Shown: piece after piece, positions 55,171 to 64,000 of the stretch
How positions within the stretch are numbered: the stretch's first letter is position 1
Layout: the number at the start of each line of letters is the position of its first letter
NCBI GenBank assembly: GCA_003133325.1
Contig: PKXA01000133.1
Location: 63,643-127,642, forward strand
Direction of reading: 5' to 3'
DNA length: 64,000 bases
Origin: Acidimicrobiaceae bacterium
Lineage (GTDB): Bacteria > Actinomycetota > Acidimicrobiia > Acidimicrobiales > RAAP-2
The notes under the pieces: generated by a model
Databases searched by the model: none
Seen by the model: only the letters and a program-made list of their open reading frames with translations
Told to the model about the DNA's origin: nothing
Translations under genes and position numbers: made by a program

Positions 55171-56610
55171 TCACCGAAGTGGTGGTGCGTCAATGACCGT
55201 GGTCGATCGGACGCTGTTGTCCAATGCCCGTGAACACTGAACGAGGTGATCGAACCGATCGCGGATCACTGCCAGGTCAAGCTCCTCGGGTACTTCCTCC
55301 TCAGCCCCCCGCAAGATCATCTCGGCCTGCCGCAAGAGCACGGAGCGTTGCTGGCTGTTGGTGGTGCTTTCCGCGATGTGGGCAAGTGCGTCAATCATTC
55401 GGATGATCACGGCGGGCATGGCTCGGGCTGCTTGGCGGACCTTGTCGAAGGCCCGGTTCACCATCCGGCTGTAGCTCGGATCGAATTCGATCAGGCGAAC
55501 ATGTCCGGCCCGATCGCGATAAACGCCCTCGACGAGCACTCTGCCCGAGACCTCTGACAACCCGGCAGAGAGCCAGTCGATGCAGGTCATCGCGGTGAAC
55601 GTGTCGTTGACCGCCGGAGACAGTGCCCGAATGGCGATCTCTACCAGCTGATCGATGGCAAACACCGGGTCCTGGGTGAGAGTGCGATGAGGTCCGGTCA
55701 CATGTGCCTTGTCCAAAGCAGCAGCTACCCGCCTTGCGGCCCCAGCAGGCCAAACCGTGGCCAGCGGGCGATGGGCTACCACGAAGTGTCCGGGCCGGTG
55801 GGCCAGACGAATGACTGCATCCGAGGCCTCGGCTATCTCTATGAGTTGCCCGTAGCCGACGAACTGGAGATAGCCACTGTGTTTGGCGGTGACTTCCGCA
55901 CCTGGTTTCCCGAGCACTTCCGCCAACTCGGTGAGGGACCCGGACGATCCGTAGTCATCTCCGTCAAGAGCATTGAACTGCACGGGGTACTCAGCACCGA
56001 TAGCCCTGTTGAGGTCACGGGCTATGGCGGCGATGACCTCCGGAAGCTGAATGGACTTGGCGATGTGATGGATGAAGTAGATGAGCACCGCCAGATCCAC
56101 CAGCAGAAAGGCCTCTGCCACGGTGATCGAAAGGTGGGGGACGAAGTCGCCCTCGGGGAGGCTGGTGATCGAACCCAGAGCCAGCACCGAATAGACAAAG
56201 GTCGCCACGAAGACCCCGAGAGTCATCTGGTTGCCCAGGTCCCGTATGAAATTCCGCATCATCCGAGGTCCGAACTGCTGCGAGGCGAGCGTCAGTGCCA
56301 GAATGGTGATCGAGAACACCACCCCAACGGTGGTGATGATGGCCGCAGCGATGGCGGTCAGAACCTGGCGGCCGGCGTCGGCACTGCCGGTCCTCACCCA
56401 CCAGGGCAATCCCAGGTGGTGGTGATATGCGGCCAAGTCGATTTCGTAGGTGATGGCGAACAAGATTCCGGCGGCCACGATGAGCAACGTGGGAACCACC
56501 CAGAAGGTGGTACGAAGCGCTTCCCGACGCCAGCTGGGAAGGCGTAGCTGACTCCGCCTGGCATGCTCCGGTATTCGGTGTGCCGGGCTTGTCTTCGTTT
56601 GGTCGGTCAC
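55171..56610 (-). CDS. DUF2254 membrane protein
   Basis: 479 residues. GTG 56610 follows GGAGGAG; the frame is open upstream to 56793. Four helices occur in the first 230 residues (FWVVPTLLIVAAGILFAI, AAAIITTVGVVFSITILALTLASQQFGPRMM, FVATFVYSVLALGSITSLPE, AFLLVDLAVLIYFIHHIAKSIQ). The segment with SQQFGPRMMRNF is a DUF2254 hallmark. A long cytoplasmic domain follows (FAIDQLVEIAIRALSPAVNDTFTAMTCIDWL). Function is unknown. The 216 bp between this stop and the upstream transporter stop shows nothing recognisable. Confidence 0.82.
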   Translation of the reverse strand: MTDQTKTSPAHRIPEHARRSQLRLPSWRREALRTTFWVVPTLLIVAAGILFAITYEIDLAAYHHHLGLPWWVRTGSADAGRQVLTAIAAAIITTVGVVFSITILALTLASQQFGPRMMRNFIRDLGNQMTLGVFVATFVYSVLALGSITSLPEGDFVPHLSITVAEAFLLVDLAVLIYFIHHIAKSIQLPEVIAAIARDLNRAIGAEYPVQFNALDGDDYGSSGSLTELAEVLGKPGAEVTAKHSGYLQFVGYGQLIEIAEASDAVIRLAHRPGHFVVAHRPLATVWPAGAARRVAAALDKAHVTGPHRTLTQDPVFAIDQLVEIAIRALSPAVNDTFTAMTCIDWLSAGLSEVSGRVLVEGVYRDRAGHVRLIEFDPSYSRMVNRAFDKVRQAARAMPAVIIRMIDALAHIAESTTNSQQRSVLLRQAEMILRGAEEEVPEELDLAVIRDRFDHLVQCSRALDNSVRSTTVIDAPPLR

Positions 56611-56902
56611 CGCGCTCCTCCACAAGGACAGGCACTTGCACCTGTCCAATGCCGACCAGACTTCCCGGCGCTCCGATTCCAGAGTACCTGGAAGCGGGAG
56701 CCAAGAAAGCAAAGGCATCCGGGGACCATGTCCCTGAACAGTGTCCTGAACCGGAACTGAGGTGACGTGCGGGTGCCAGGGGCTTGGGCGCAACTCGGCA
56801 TCAGCAGCGACCCGCTGGGCTTCTTCAGCGATTCACAGGATGTCCACAGGTCGGTATGCTTTCATTGTCGTCTCGTATCGACTGCGTCGGCAAGGAGTTC
56901 TC

Positions 56903-57229
56903 ATGTTCCGTTATGGCCACCATGCCTCCCACCCTGTATTCGGCATACTGCTCGTGGTCTTGCTCGGCGCGTTGTTGGTGGTCGGAGTTGTCGCTTTGGT
57001 GCGGATATGGAGGACTCCACCAGGCCGCAGCAGGCCGTTCCGGACGGGGACGTTGCCCGGAGCGGTCATCGACCCTGCTCTTGCGGAACTGCGAATCCGC
57101 TACGCGCGAGGCGACGTCACCTGGGACGAGTACTCACAGCGAGCGAGCAACCTGGGTTACCCGCTCCCGCCAGGGACCGGCCCAGCCGGTTCACCACCTG
57201 AAGGCCAAGCGCCGCCTCCCGCTGCTTAA
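56903..57229 (+). CDS. Small SHOCT-domain membrane protein
   Basis: 108 residues from ATG 56903 with an AAGGAG site. A single helix, FGILLVVLLGALLVVGVVALVRIW, is followed by a linker and a C-terminal SHOCT motif (ALAELRIRYARGDVTWDEYSQRASNLGY), a short helical module found at protein ends and thought to mediate oligomerisation. The final 20 residues are Pro/Gly-rich. No catalytic site. Its position next to mobile-element relics gives no functional hint. Confidence 0.78.
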   Translation: MFRYGHHASHPVFGILLVVLLGALLVVGVVALVRIWRTPPGRSRPFRTGTLPGAVIDPALAELRIRYARGDVTWDEYSQRASNLGYPLPPGTGPAGSPPEGQAPPPAA

Positions 57230-57327
57230 CGGGGACCTAGACGCCAAGAGTGGCCCTATATCGCTTACTACACGGGTGATCCATCGTGTATTCCATGTCT
57301 TCCACACACAGCTGGGAGGGTGCGAGA

Positions 57328-57680
57328 ATGACCACCTGCCCGTCCCTTGTCCGCTTCGCTTCGCCGTCCGGTGAGGCCCGATATTCGCTCGGTCATCCGC
57401 TCCTTGATCGCTGCCTCGAGTTCGTGGCCGGCAGGGCGCGGCCCAACACCCTGCGTGCCGTCGCCTTCGACCTGAAGACGTTCTTCACCGTCGTGGACAA
57501 GGACCCCACCGAAGTCGCGGCCGGTGGCATCTTCGACTTCCGGGCCGCAAGCGGGGAGATCGGCGTGTTGTCCGCATGATCGACGGCGAGACGGGGCCGG
57601 CGGCTCGGGCGACCGCACGCCGGCTGTCATCGGTCTCCGGCTTCTGCTCCTACGTGGTGGCCCCGGACGACACGCCGGTC
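57328..57680 (+). pseudogene. N-terminal relic of a tyrosine recombinase (phage-type integrase)
   Basis: From ATG 57328, GEARYSLGHPLLDRCLEFVAGRARPNTLRAVAFDLKTFFTVV is the SAM-like core-binding domain of an XerC/phage-type integrase. The frame ends at 57579. In the next frame DGETGPAARATARRLSSVSGFCSYVVAPDDTPV continues the same protein after a frameshift and deletion. The catalytic domain is absent; the sequence switches at about 57680 to an unrelated transposase fragment. Confidence 0.7.
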
Positions 57681-58212
57681 GGGGCGCTGCGCACCCACGG
57701 TGAGCTGGCCACAGTGGGCGTGGTTCTCGCACCTTCGAATGTGTGGGCGATCCTCCGTCGTCACGCCGTCGAGCCATCGCCGAGACGCTCTGGTCCGACC
57801 TGGCCGGAGTTCCTGCGCGCTCAGGCGACGACGATGCCGGCAACACGTGTAGGTGATGTGATGACTTCTTCCACGTCGACAAGGTGCTCCTTCGTCGTCT
57901 CTACGTGCTCTCCTCCATCGTCTCTACGTGCTCTCCTCCATCGATCTCGACACCGCGCGGATCCATGTGAGCCGCATCACCGCCAATCTGGTGGGGGAGT
58001 GACTCGACTCGATGTCGGTATTCCATCGCCGGCAGCTCAGAACGGTTCTCAGCGAATTCATCGCCCACTACAACCAGCATCGCCCACTTGGTCATCAGGC
58101 GCCGCTCGCAGCAGAGAAGAAGCCGCTGCAGATCAGCGATCCGGATCCGACCCAAGTACGATGGAGCGACAGGCTCGGCGGTCTCGTTCACCAATACCGA
58201 CTCGTGGCATGA
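57681..58212 (+). pseudogene. Relic of an integrase-core (IS481/IS3-like) transposase
   Basis: ALRTHGELATVGVVLAPSNVWAILRRHAVEPSPRRSGPTWPEFLRAQATTM (bases 57684-57836) is the helix-turn-helix region preceding the DDE core. A shifted frame then reads the start of the core (FFHVDKVLLRRLYVL). The piece from 58012, FHRRQLRTVLSEFIAHYNQHRPLG to DRLGGLVHQYRLVA, is the C-terminal end and stops at 58210-58212. Most of the catalytic core is deleted and a 23-base duplication lies inside. Bases 58213-58303 show no gene. Confidence 0.72.
57896..57941. repeat. 23-base tandem duplication in the transposase relic
   Basis: CGTCTCTACGTGCTCTCCTC plus CAT forms a 23-base unit repeated twice (57896-57918, 57919-57941). 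It shifts the reading frame of the transposase core by two bases, one of several inactivating events in this relic. Confidence 0.9.
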
Positions 58213-58303
58213 GCTGGTCGGATGGGATGCTCGGCGGCCACTGGGCCAACATCAACGACCTTCTCTTTCCCACTCTGGCCCCTTCACCCCCCAGACCGGC
58301 CAC

Positions 58304-59278
58304 ATGCCGTTAGCCAACCTCCCTGACAGAGCAATGAAGGCCGCGGACATCGACTGGTCGGACCGCCATCCTCATCCGTCCGCCGCTGCCCTCGCCGTGG
58401 CGACCATGCTGTCGGTGGCCAGTTCACTCGCGGCAGACTCGCTCCTCGTCATCATCGGGACGAGGGTGTCCCCGTCGACAACGGGATACGTGCACTTTCG
58501 CTTCTCTGACTACGCCACGCTGACGATTGTCGGCGTGCTGATCGCCTGCATGGCGTGGCCCATCGTGACCCGGATCTCATCGGCTCCCCGCCAGCTGTTG
58601 TTCCGGCTTGCCGTCGCGGTGACGCTCATCCTTTTGCTCCCTGATCTCTATCTGCTCATCCGGCACCAACCCATCCGTGCCGTTGGCGTGCTCATGGCCA
58701 TGCACCTCGCGATCGCGATCGTGACTTACAACATTCTCGTGTGGGTCGCTCCGGTGAGAGAAGCGTCGGCCCCTGTGCCCAATTCGGTGGAACTCCCCTC
58801 GGAGCAAGGTGAGTCGGCTCCGGTTATCGGCGATGAGATCGCGACGGAGCCGGCCAGCGGCACAGAGCCGTCGGGCCGCCGGCTAGCGACGGTGCTCGCG
58901 ATACTGGTCGGTGTCGAGTTCGTGCTTGGGATCGTGGCGCTTCTCTTCGTGCCGACCGGTCGTCCAACCGGTTGGCTGCCAAACAACGGAACAACGATCT
59001 ATCTCGTCCATGCGATCCTTGGCCTCCCCCTCACGCTCGGTGCGCTGACGTTCCTCGCCCGTGTCAGGGAATCCACACATATCTACGTGTTGAGCGGATG
59101 GATCGGCTGCGCCGGCGTAGCGATCGCCGGCTCCGGGGGCCTTCTCACCGTTGCTCACCCACTGAGGCTCGTTGGTTTGGTATTCATGCTGGTCGGACCC
59201 ATAGTCGCGGGGTTCGGCTACATGCTTCCCACGTTGGACAGGCTGTCAGATGGAACGCCTCCCAGAGGGGACGGCTGA
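58304..59278 (+). CDS. Membrane protein with DUF6069-like helices
   Basis: About 324 residues from ATG 58304 (or 58334). Two groups of four helices are separated by an acidic Ser/Glu/Pro linker at about 160-190. The first group (AVATMLSVASSLAADSLLVIIGTRVSP ... RFSDYATLTIVGVLIACMAW ... LFRLAVAVTLILLLPDLYLLIRHQP ... GVLMAMHLAIAIVTYNILVW) resembles DUF6069. The second group (VLAILVGVEFVLGIVALLFVP, AILGLPLTLGALTFLARV and others) is not recognised. Function is unknown. The start is not supported by a clear ribosome site. Confidence 0.68.
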   Translation: MPLANLPDRAMKAADIDWSDRHPHPSAAALAVATMLSVASSLAADSLLVIIGTRVSPSTTGYVHFRFSDYATLTIVGVLIACMAWPIVTRISSAPRQLLFRLAVAVTLILLLPDLYLLIRHQPIRAVGVLMAMHLAIAIVTYNILVWVAPVREASAPVPNSVELPSEQGESAPVIGDEIATEPASGTEPSGRRLATVLAILVGVEFVLGIVALLFVPTGRPTGWLPNNGTTIYLVHAILGLPLTLGALTFLARVRESTHIYVLSGWIGCAGVAIAGSGGLLTVAHPLRLVGLVFMLVGPIVAGFGYMLPTLDRLSDGTPPRGDG

Positions 59279-59429
59279 CCCGGTGGATTCCCGCTTGAGC
59301 GTGTCTTCTCTGTGACGGGTAGCACGATCTCACCTTGCGGCACACGACTGCGGCGAGTGGGGATCGCCCCACCGGTAGGCGGCGTCATGCGTCCCCGCCA
59401 GTCCCTATCGTTGCCGTAGGATTCAGCAC

Positions 59430-60401
59430 GTGTACAGCGAGATCGCCAGCAACAAGCGACGCAGCGTCATCTTCATCGTCCTGTTCTTCGTGATATGGCT
59501 GGCCATCGGAGCTGCCTGTGGCTTCCTCTTCAAGGCCGTCTACCGCCACTCGGCCAACACCGGCTTCGCGACCGTCCCGCCGACCAACTACGGCTGGACC
59601 CCGGTCATCGTCGGTATGGTGATCTGTGGTCTCTTGGCCGTGGGCGGGGTTCTCTACTCGCTGAGCGCGGGAGCGAGGCTGGTGCTTCGGGTCTCGGGGG
59701 CCGTGCCGGCAGACCCAGCCCAGTACCAGCAGCTGCACAACCTGGTGGAGGCCCTGGCCATCGGCGAGGGGATTCCCAAGCCCGCCGTCTACGTGATCAA
59801 CGACCCCTCGCCCAACGCCTTCGCCACCGGGATCAGCACGAACAAGGCATCCATCACCTTCACCACGGGGCTGCTCGCCATCATGAACCGCGAGGAGCTC
59901 GAGGGTGTCACCAGCCACGAGATGAGCCACATCAAGAACCACGACATCCGTCTGCTGCTCGTGGTGGGCACCATGATCGGCATGGCCGCCCTGCTGGCCA
60001 GCATCCTGTGGCGGAGCGCATTCTTTGCCGGAGGCGGGCGGGGTAGCAGCAGGGGTAGCCAGGTCATGCTCGTGGTCTTCGCTGCGGGCGCGCTGCTCGC
60101 CGTAGTCGGCTTCATCTTCGGTCCACTCATTCGCCTGGCACTCTCACGCCGCCGCGAGTCGCTGGCCGACGTGAGTGGCGTGGAGCTCACCCGCAACCCG
60201 GCGGGGCTGTTGAGCGCCCTGAAGAAGCTGCAACAGAACGACAAGCCATTCAAGAAGATGAACCACGCCACCGCGGCGATGTGCATCGACGACCCGTTGC
60301 AGCACCACGAGGCTTGGTACCACCGTCTCTACGACACCCACCCACCCATCGAGGAGCGGATCGCTGAACTCGAGAAGATCTCCTCGGGCCAGTCTCTCTG
60401 A
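59430..60401 (+). CDS. htpX: M48 family metalloprotease, HtpX-like
   Basis: Membrane zinc protease of quality control, 323 residues, from a GTG at 59430. Two N-terminal helices (SVIFIVLFFVIWLAIGAACGFLF and WTPVIVGMVICGLLAVGGVLYSL) precede the protease domain. The zinc motif HEMSHIKNHD is near residue 171; the third ligand Glu is expected in SRRRESLADVSGVELT. The last part has HHEAWYHRLYDTHPPIEERIAEL, the family ending. It is convergent with lemA, a frequent htpX partner. Confidence 0.9.
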   Translation: MYSEIASNKRRSVIFIVLFFVIWLAIGAACGFLFKAVYRHSANTGFATVPPTNYGWTPVIVGMVICGLLAVGGVLYSLSAGARLVLRVSGAVPADPAQYQQLHNLVEALAIGEGIPKPAVYVINDPSPNAFATGISTNKASITFTTGLLAIMNREELEGVTSHEMSHIKNHDIRLLLVVGTMIGMAALLASILWRSAFFAGGGRGSSRGSQVMLVVFAAGALLAVVGFIFGPLIRLALSRRRESLADVSGVELTRNPAGLLSALKKLQQNDKPFKKMNHATAAMCIDDPLQHHEAWYHRLYDTHPPIEERIAELEKISSGQSL

Positions 60402-60402
60402 C

Positions 60403-60425
60403 CGATCGGGCAGCCCACCCGATCG
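60403..60425. terminator. Inverted repeat between htpX and lemA stops
   Basis: CGATCGGG (60403-60410) and CCCGATCG (60418-60425) form a perfect eight-pair stem with a seven-base loop. It fills the 26-base gap between two convergent genes, so it can act in both directions. There is no T-run, so intrinsic termination would be weak; Rho dependence is possible. Confidence 0.5.
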
Positions 60426-60427
60426 TC

Positions 60428-61102
60428 TCAGCCGGCGGGCGGAAGCCCCTCGGGAGCCGTGGCGGCGGGCGGAAGCCCCTCGGGGCCACCGGCAAGCGGG
60501 GGTCCCGAGGGTGCAGGACCGGCCGCGCCCGGGCCAGAACCGGAGAAATTCACCTGAGGCACGGCCCGGTCGTCCTCGTCGGTAGCGAAGAACGCCACCG
60601 CCTTGAAGCCGAAGGGCCCAGCGATCAGGTTGCGCGGAAACGTCTGTAGCCCGATGTTGTAGTCCCGAGCGCTGGTGTTGTAGTAGCGGCGGGCGAACTC
60701 GATCTTGTCCTCGGTGGCAGTCAGCGTCTCTTGCAGCTGGAGGAAGCTCTCGACCGCCCGCAGCTGCGGGTAGTTCTCGGCGACAGCGAACAGCGAACGC
60801 AATGCCCCGGACAGAGCGTTCTCAGCCGGGGCGATTTGGCCCGGATCGCCCGTCGCCCCGGCAGTGACCGCATTGGCCCGGGCCTGGGTGACCGCCTCGA
60901 AGGTCCCCTGCTCGTGGGCGGCGTAGCCCTGCACCGTCGACACCAGGTTGGGGATGAGGTCGTGGCGGCGCTTGAGCTCGACATCGATCTCGGACCACGC
61001 CTCCTGGGTCCGGTTGCGCTTCTTGACCAGGCCGTTGTACGCGGCCCACAAGCCGAGGGCGAGGAGTACGACAATGACGATGACGATGATCAGGACAACC
61101 AT
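60428..61102 (-). CDS. lemA: LemA family protein
   Basis: 224 residues. An N-terminal helix, VVLIIVIVIVVLLALGLWAAYNGLV, is followed by the LemA helical bundle: RTQEAWSEIDVELKRRHDLIPNLVSTVQGYAAHE, then LQLQETLTATEDKIEFARRYYNTSARDYN. The last 35 residues are Gly/Pro-rich with two copies of PEGLPPA encoded by a 21-base direct repeat at about 60435-60482. LemA proteins often act with HtpX at the membrane; here the two genes are convergent rather than co-directional. Confidence 0.92.
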   Translation of the reverse strand: MVVLIIVIVIVVLLALGLWAAYNGLVKKRNRTQEAWSEIDVELKRRHDLIPNLVSTVQGYAAHEQGTFEAVTQARANAVTAGATGDPGQIAPAENALSGALRSLFAVAENYPQLRAVESFLQLQETLTATEDKIEFARRYYNTSARDYNIGLQTFPRNLIAGPFGFKAVAFFATDEDDRAVPQVNFSGSGPGAAGPAPSGPPLAGGPEGLPPAATAPEGLPPAG

Positions 61103-61327
61103 TGTGGAGCGGACCCCCTCGGAGCTTCGGTGGCGCGAACTCTATCGGCTGTTCCCCCGAGCGGCAACGGGCCGGGGTCGATGATCCAGACTCTGGTCCG
61201 TCCCCGAGCGACACCGTCAGCCAGCCCCGGCAGTGCCAATGTCGCAACTGAGCACCGACGTCCTGCTCCGCGCTTGTGGCCCGAATAGGCTGTCGTCGAT
61301 GGGACCGAGAGAAGGTGGGAATGTGTG

Positions 61328-61897
61328 ATGACGAATGAATGGGGTCCCCTCGGGGCACTGGCCGGCGAATGGGAGGGCGAGGGAGGACTCGACACGGCGT
61401 TCTCACATGCCGAGAACAAGGTGCTCGGTACCCCGTACCTCGAGAAGTGCACATTGAAACCGTTCGGCCCGGTCGACAACGGAAGCCAGCACCTCTATGG
61501 CCTCGACTACAGGAGTGCCATGTGGCGCGGCGATGAGGAGAACCCCTTCCACACCGAGGTCGGCTACTGGCTGTGGGACGCAGCGACAGGTGAGGTCATG
61601 CGGGGCTTCGTCGTCCCTCGCGGCATTACGGTGCTCGCCGGGGGAACCGTCGCCACCGATACCACCGATACCACCGATACCACCGAGTTCACACTGAAGG
61701 CCGCTCAGGGCGGAGCGCAGTACAACATCGGCGAGAACCTGTACCTCGCGAAGAACGCCAGCACGTTGAGCTACGAGGTGACCGTCACGGTGGGCGATGA
61801 CACCTGGTCCTACGACGAGACCACGATGTTGCGGATGAACGAGTTCGACGAGCCATTCGCACACACCGACCACAACACCCTTCGACGGGTGGGCTGA
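61328..61897 (+). CDS. Nitrobindin-like heme-binding beta-barrel protein
   Basis: 189 residues from ATG 61328 (a GTG lies one codon before). GPLGALAGEWEGEGGLD is the N-terminal signature of the nitrobindin/THAP4-type domain; these ten-stranded barrels bind heme. Further strands are GLDYRSAMWR, VGYWLWDAATGEVMRGFVVPRG and LSYEVTVTVGDDTWSYDETTMLRM, ending DHNTLRRV. A likely heme-ligand His is in HTDHNTL. A nine-base unit repeated three times (about 61657-61683) encodes TDTTDTTDTTE in a surface loop. Confidence 0.8.
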   Translation: MTNEWGPLGALAGEWEGEGGLDTAFSHAENKVLGTPYLEKCTLKPFGPVDNGSQHLYGLDYRSAMWRGDEENPFHTEVGYWLWDAATGEVMRGFVVPRGITVLAGGTVATDTTDTTDTTEFTLKAAQGGAQYNIGENLYLAKNASTLSYEVTVTVGDDTWSYDETTMLRMNEFDEPFAHTDHNTLRRVG

Positions 61898-62344
61898 AAC
61901 CGGAGCGATTCCGCGATGGTGGTGCCGTACCTGGCCTCCGGGGCTTTGAAGTGTCTCGTCAAGTGGTCCAGATCGGCCGGTTGACCTCGCTGTCACTACC
62001 TCTGGTCGGTCTCGCCCTGATCGCCGGAGACTTCCTCGAATGGCTTCGGTGGCGTCGTCCGCGAGCACAAGACGGCACCTGGTTGGCGAAGCGAAGGCGT
62101 TGCGATGGATTGAGGATAAGAGCTTGTGCAGGTAGTCCCAGCGGGGGTCGTCCCATCCCTGTTGACAGATCAGCTCAACCGAGGACGTGGCGTGCGCCTT
62201 CGCAGCTTGAACGGGATCTCCCGGCCAAAGTTCACGGATGCTCGATCGAGCCGCACCACTGGCTATGCGGTCATCGGCATTGCCGGCGTTGGCGGGCCAA
62301 CTCCTGGATAGTCTGGGAGTGTCGTCGTCGGCAAGGAGCCAGAA
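61898..62344. other. Intergenic stretch, no gene recognised
   Basis: 447 bases between a nitrobindin-like gene and an acyl-CoA dehydrogenase. Several frames stay open on both strands, as expected at this GC content, but none has a start with a ribosome site or a recognisable domain. A minus-strand frame reads the peptide segment ELICQQGWDDPRWDYLHKLL around 62130-62180. This is unusually rich in Trp and could be a gene relic, but no family is recognised. Confidence 0.4.
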
Positions 62345-63565
62345 GTGGACTTCGCATTCTCTCCCAAGGTTGAGGAACTGCGCGGGCGGTTGCTCGACTT
62401 TATGGATAGCCACGTCTATCCGGCGGAGCAGGTTTACGTGGAGCAGGTGGCGGCAGCGGGCAGTCCGTACTGTCACCCGCCCATCATCGAGGAGTTGAAG
62501 GCCGAGGCCCGCAGCCGGGGGCTGTGGAACCTCTTCCAGCCAAACGAGAAATGGGGGGCCGGGCTGACCAACCTGGAGTACGCCCCACTGGCCGAGGTCA
62601 CCGGGCGTAGCCCCGCCATCGCTCCCGAGGCGCTCAATTGCTCGGCACCCGATACCGGCAACATGGAGTTGCTGACTGAATTCGGCACCCCGGTGCAGCA
62701 AGACGAGTGGTTGGTTCCTCTCCTCGCCGGGGAGATCCGCTCCTGTTTTGGGATGACCGAGCCCGATGTAGCCAGCTCGGACGCGACGAACATCCGCAGC
62801 CGCATCGAGCGTGACGGCAACCACTACGTCATCAACGGACGCAAGTGGTGGACGACGGGGGCCATGAGCGAGCGCTGCAAGCTGTGCATCGTCATGGGGG
62901 TCACCGACGCCGACGCCGACCCGTACCACCGCCAGAGCATGATTCTGGTCCCCCTCGATGCCCCTGGCGTCACGGTGCTGCGACCTCTGTCGGTCTTCGG
63001 CTACGAGGAGGGCGGGGGGGATGCGGAGGTTCTGTTCGAGAACGTGCGGGTCCCGGCCACCAACCTGCTCGGTGAGGAGGGCGGGGGCTTCGCTCTTGCC
63101 CAGGCCCGGCTCGGCCCGGGCCGCATCCACCACTGCATGCGCTCCATTGGTATGGCCGAACGGGCGTTCGATCTCATGTGCCAGCGGGCCCAGTCACGGC
63201 AGGCGTTCGGCAAGCGGCTGGCCGAACAGGGGGTCATCGGCGACATGATCGCCGAGTCACGCATCGAGATAGAACAGGCCCGCCTGCTCGTGCTCAAGAC
63301 GGCATGGTTGATGGACACTGTGGGCAACAAAGGGGCGCGCATAGAGATCTCAGCTATCAAGGTCATCGCCCCCCGGGTGGCGTGCCAGGTGATCGATCGG
63401 GCTATCCAGGTGCACGGTGGGGCCGGGGTCTGCCAGGACTTCCCCCTGGCGCGGATGTACTCCGTTGCCCGCACCCTGCGCATCGCCGACGGTCCCGACG
63501 AGGTGCACAAGATGGCCATCGCTCGCCGCGAGCTTCGCCGGTTCGAAGTCGACCGGTCCAACTGA
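62345..63565 (+). CDS. Acyl-CoA dehydrogenase
   Basis: 406 residues from a GTG at 62345 with an AGGAG site. ACAD domains are visible: N-terminal helices, the FAD/substrate beta domain ([40 protein letters not shown]) and the C-terminal bundle ([75 protein letters not shown]). In the last motif Asp-Gly-Pro replaces the Glu-Gly-Thr of short-chain enzymes, so the catalytic base is elsewhere, as in the ACAD10/11-like group. Substrate unknown. Confidence 0.92.
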   Translation: MDFAFSPKVEELRGRLLDFMDSHVYPAEQVYVEQVAAAGSPYCHPPIIEELKAEARSRGLWNLFQPNEKWGAGLTNLEYAPLAEVTGRSPAIAPEALNCSAPDTGNMELLTEFGTPVQQDEWLVPLLAGEIRSCFGMTEPDVASSDATNIRSRIERDGNHYVINGRKWWTTGAMSERCKLCIVMGVTDADADPYHRQSMILVPLDAPGVTVLRPLSVFGYEEGGGDAEVLFENVRVPATNLLGEEGGGFALAQARLGPGRIHHCMRSIGMAERAFDLMCQRAQSRQAFGKRLAEQGVIGDMIAESRIEIEQARLLVLKTAWLMDTVGNKGARIEISAIKVIAPRVACQVIDRAIQVHGGAGVCQDFPLARMYSVARTLRIADGPDEVHKMAIARRELRRFEVDRSN

Positions 63566-63712
63566 CCGCTTCCGGTCTCGGCGCCGTTGAAACAGTTCGT
63601 CACCGACAGCGTGCAAGACGAGAGGGGCGAGACGAAGTGATCGACCAGGTCTACGTAGAGATGCCGCCGCCGTCCCATAGTGCAAGTCGTTCTCGGACGG
63701 GCACGATTGCTG

Positions 63713-64000
63713 TCACAAGACGCGGTGAGTGATGCGTCGCCCGGAGAAGGCCGGAGACGTGATGGCGACCCAGTGGTCTTTTGCTCCGCCCCCCCACGGT
63801 TCGAGTACAAGCGCCCGGATGCGCTCGGCCCAAGTGCCCGGAGCATCGGTGATCTCCTCACCAATGCCTTGCACGAGGACACTCCAACCTTCTCGGTACA
63901 ATAGATCGGTGGAATCGATCTCAAAGGCCACGTGACCGTGCGTGGCCCAGGTGAGCTTGGTGCCGGGATCGGTCCGAAAGACCACGATTCGCCCTTTGAG
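63713..64000 (-). CDS. Pyridoxamine 5'-phosphate oxidase-family flavoprotein, 5' end outside window
   Basis: Open through the right edge. The visible 95 residues read VVFRTDPGTKLTWATHGHVAFEID, then GWSVLVQGIGEEITD and a C-terminal GAKDHWVAITSPAFSGRRI. This is the split-barrel flavin-binding fold of PPOX-like proteins such as the NimA/F420-linked group; the usual preceding strand begins beyond base 64000. The GTG at 63985 is an internal codon, not the start. The function is probably FMN, heme or F420 binding; it cannot be refined here. Confidence 0.75.
   Translation of the reverse strand, partial: LKGRIVVFRTDPGTKLTWATHGHVAFEIDSTDLLYREGWSVLVQGIGEEITDAPGTWAERIRALVLEPWGGGAKDHWVAITSPAFSGRRITHRVL

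Noticed and set aside
57576-58313. 245-codon plus-strand frame as an intact gene
   Set aside because: It joins pieces of a recombinase and a transposase and then reads the remainder out of frame; treated as two relics.
61403-63133. 576-codon minus-strand frame
   Set aside because: Covers two clearly coding plus-strand genes; only the part over 61898-62344 is not antisense to a gene, and it matches nothing recognised.

Overview
The window is 64 kb of high-GC bacterial chromosome. Its gene content is actinobacterial: a diheme QcrC, an actinobacterial four-subunit cytochrome oxidase with CtaF, HelD, a coproporphyrin-type heme gene set, and a FadA5/EchA19-like steroid cluster. The fused transporters and many acyl-CoA genes make a member of the Acidimicrobiia a reasonable guess, but that placement is inference. 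No rRNA, tRNA or CRISPR array was seen.

Layout. 0-4.4 kb is a translation and termination block: rho (cut by the left edge), rpmE, prfA, prmC and a TsaC/YrdC protein. 4.4-8.3 kb is a branched-chain amino acid operon, leuB-ilvE-cimA. It is preceded by a 15-codon leader peptide with Val-Ile-Ile codons and three mutually exclusive hairpins, the layout of a transcription attenuator. After a hypothetical gene and an acyl-CoA dehydrogenase (8.4-10.2 kb), 10.4-18.3 kb holds cell-envelope genes: a secreted anchored protein, a methyltransferase, a YfhO-like membrane protein, a glycosyltransferase-methyltransferase fusion and a PIG-V-like mannosyltransferase. 18.3-23.9 kb is a putative steroid side-chain degradation cluster (thiolase, hydratase, thioesterase, CoA ligase, SDR). 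Two operators matching the mycobacterial KstR consensus control its two promoter regions.

24-33.5 kb holds a very large membrane protein that joins a degenerate metallophosphoesterase to a DUF2156/MprF-type domain, a HAD phosphatase with a coupled 42-residue ORF, and a tightly overlapped operon of an HhH/Cdd1 protein, hemE, hemH, hemY and an apolipoprotein N-acyltransferase homologue with Ser in place of the catalytic Cys. helD follows. 36-44.8 kb carries the respiratory bc1-aa3 genes in two opposed operons (ctaE-qcrC-qcrA-qcrB and ctaC-ctaD-ctaF), with a decayed ECF sigma gene and a VOC protein between them. 45-50.3 kb has an alkylsulfatase-like hydrolase, membrane proteins, tatA, a hydratase and a TLP1-like thiolase homologue.

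50.5-64 kb is more disordered. It contains a glycoside hydrolase family 1 relic, a single 1282-residue protein carrying all four LivH-LivM-LivF-LivG modules, a DUF2254 protein, relics of a tyrosine recombinase and an integrase-core transposase, then a DUF6069-like protein, htpX, lemA, a nitrobindin-like protein, an acyl-CoA dehydrogenase and a partial PPOX-family gene at the right edge.
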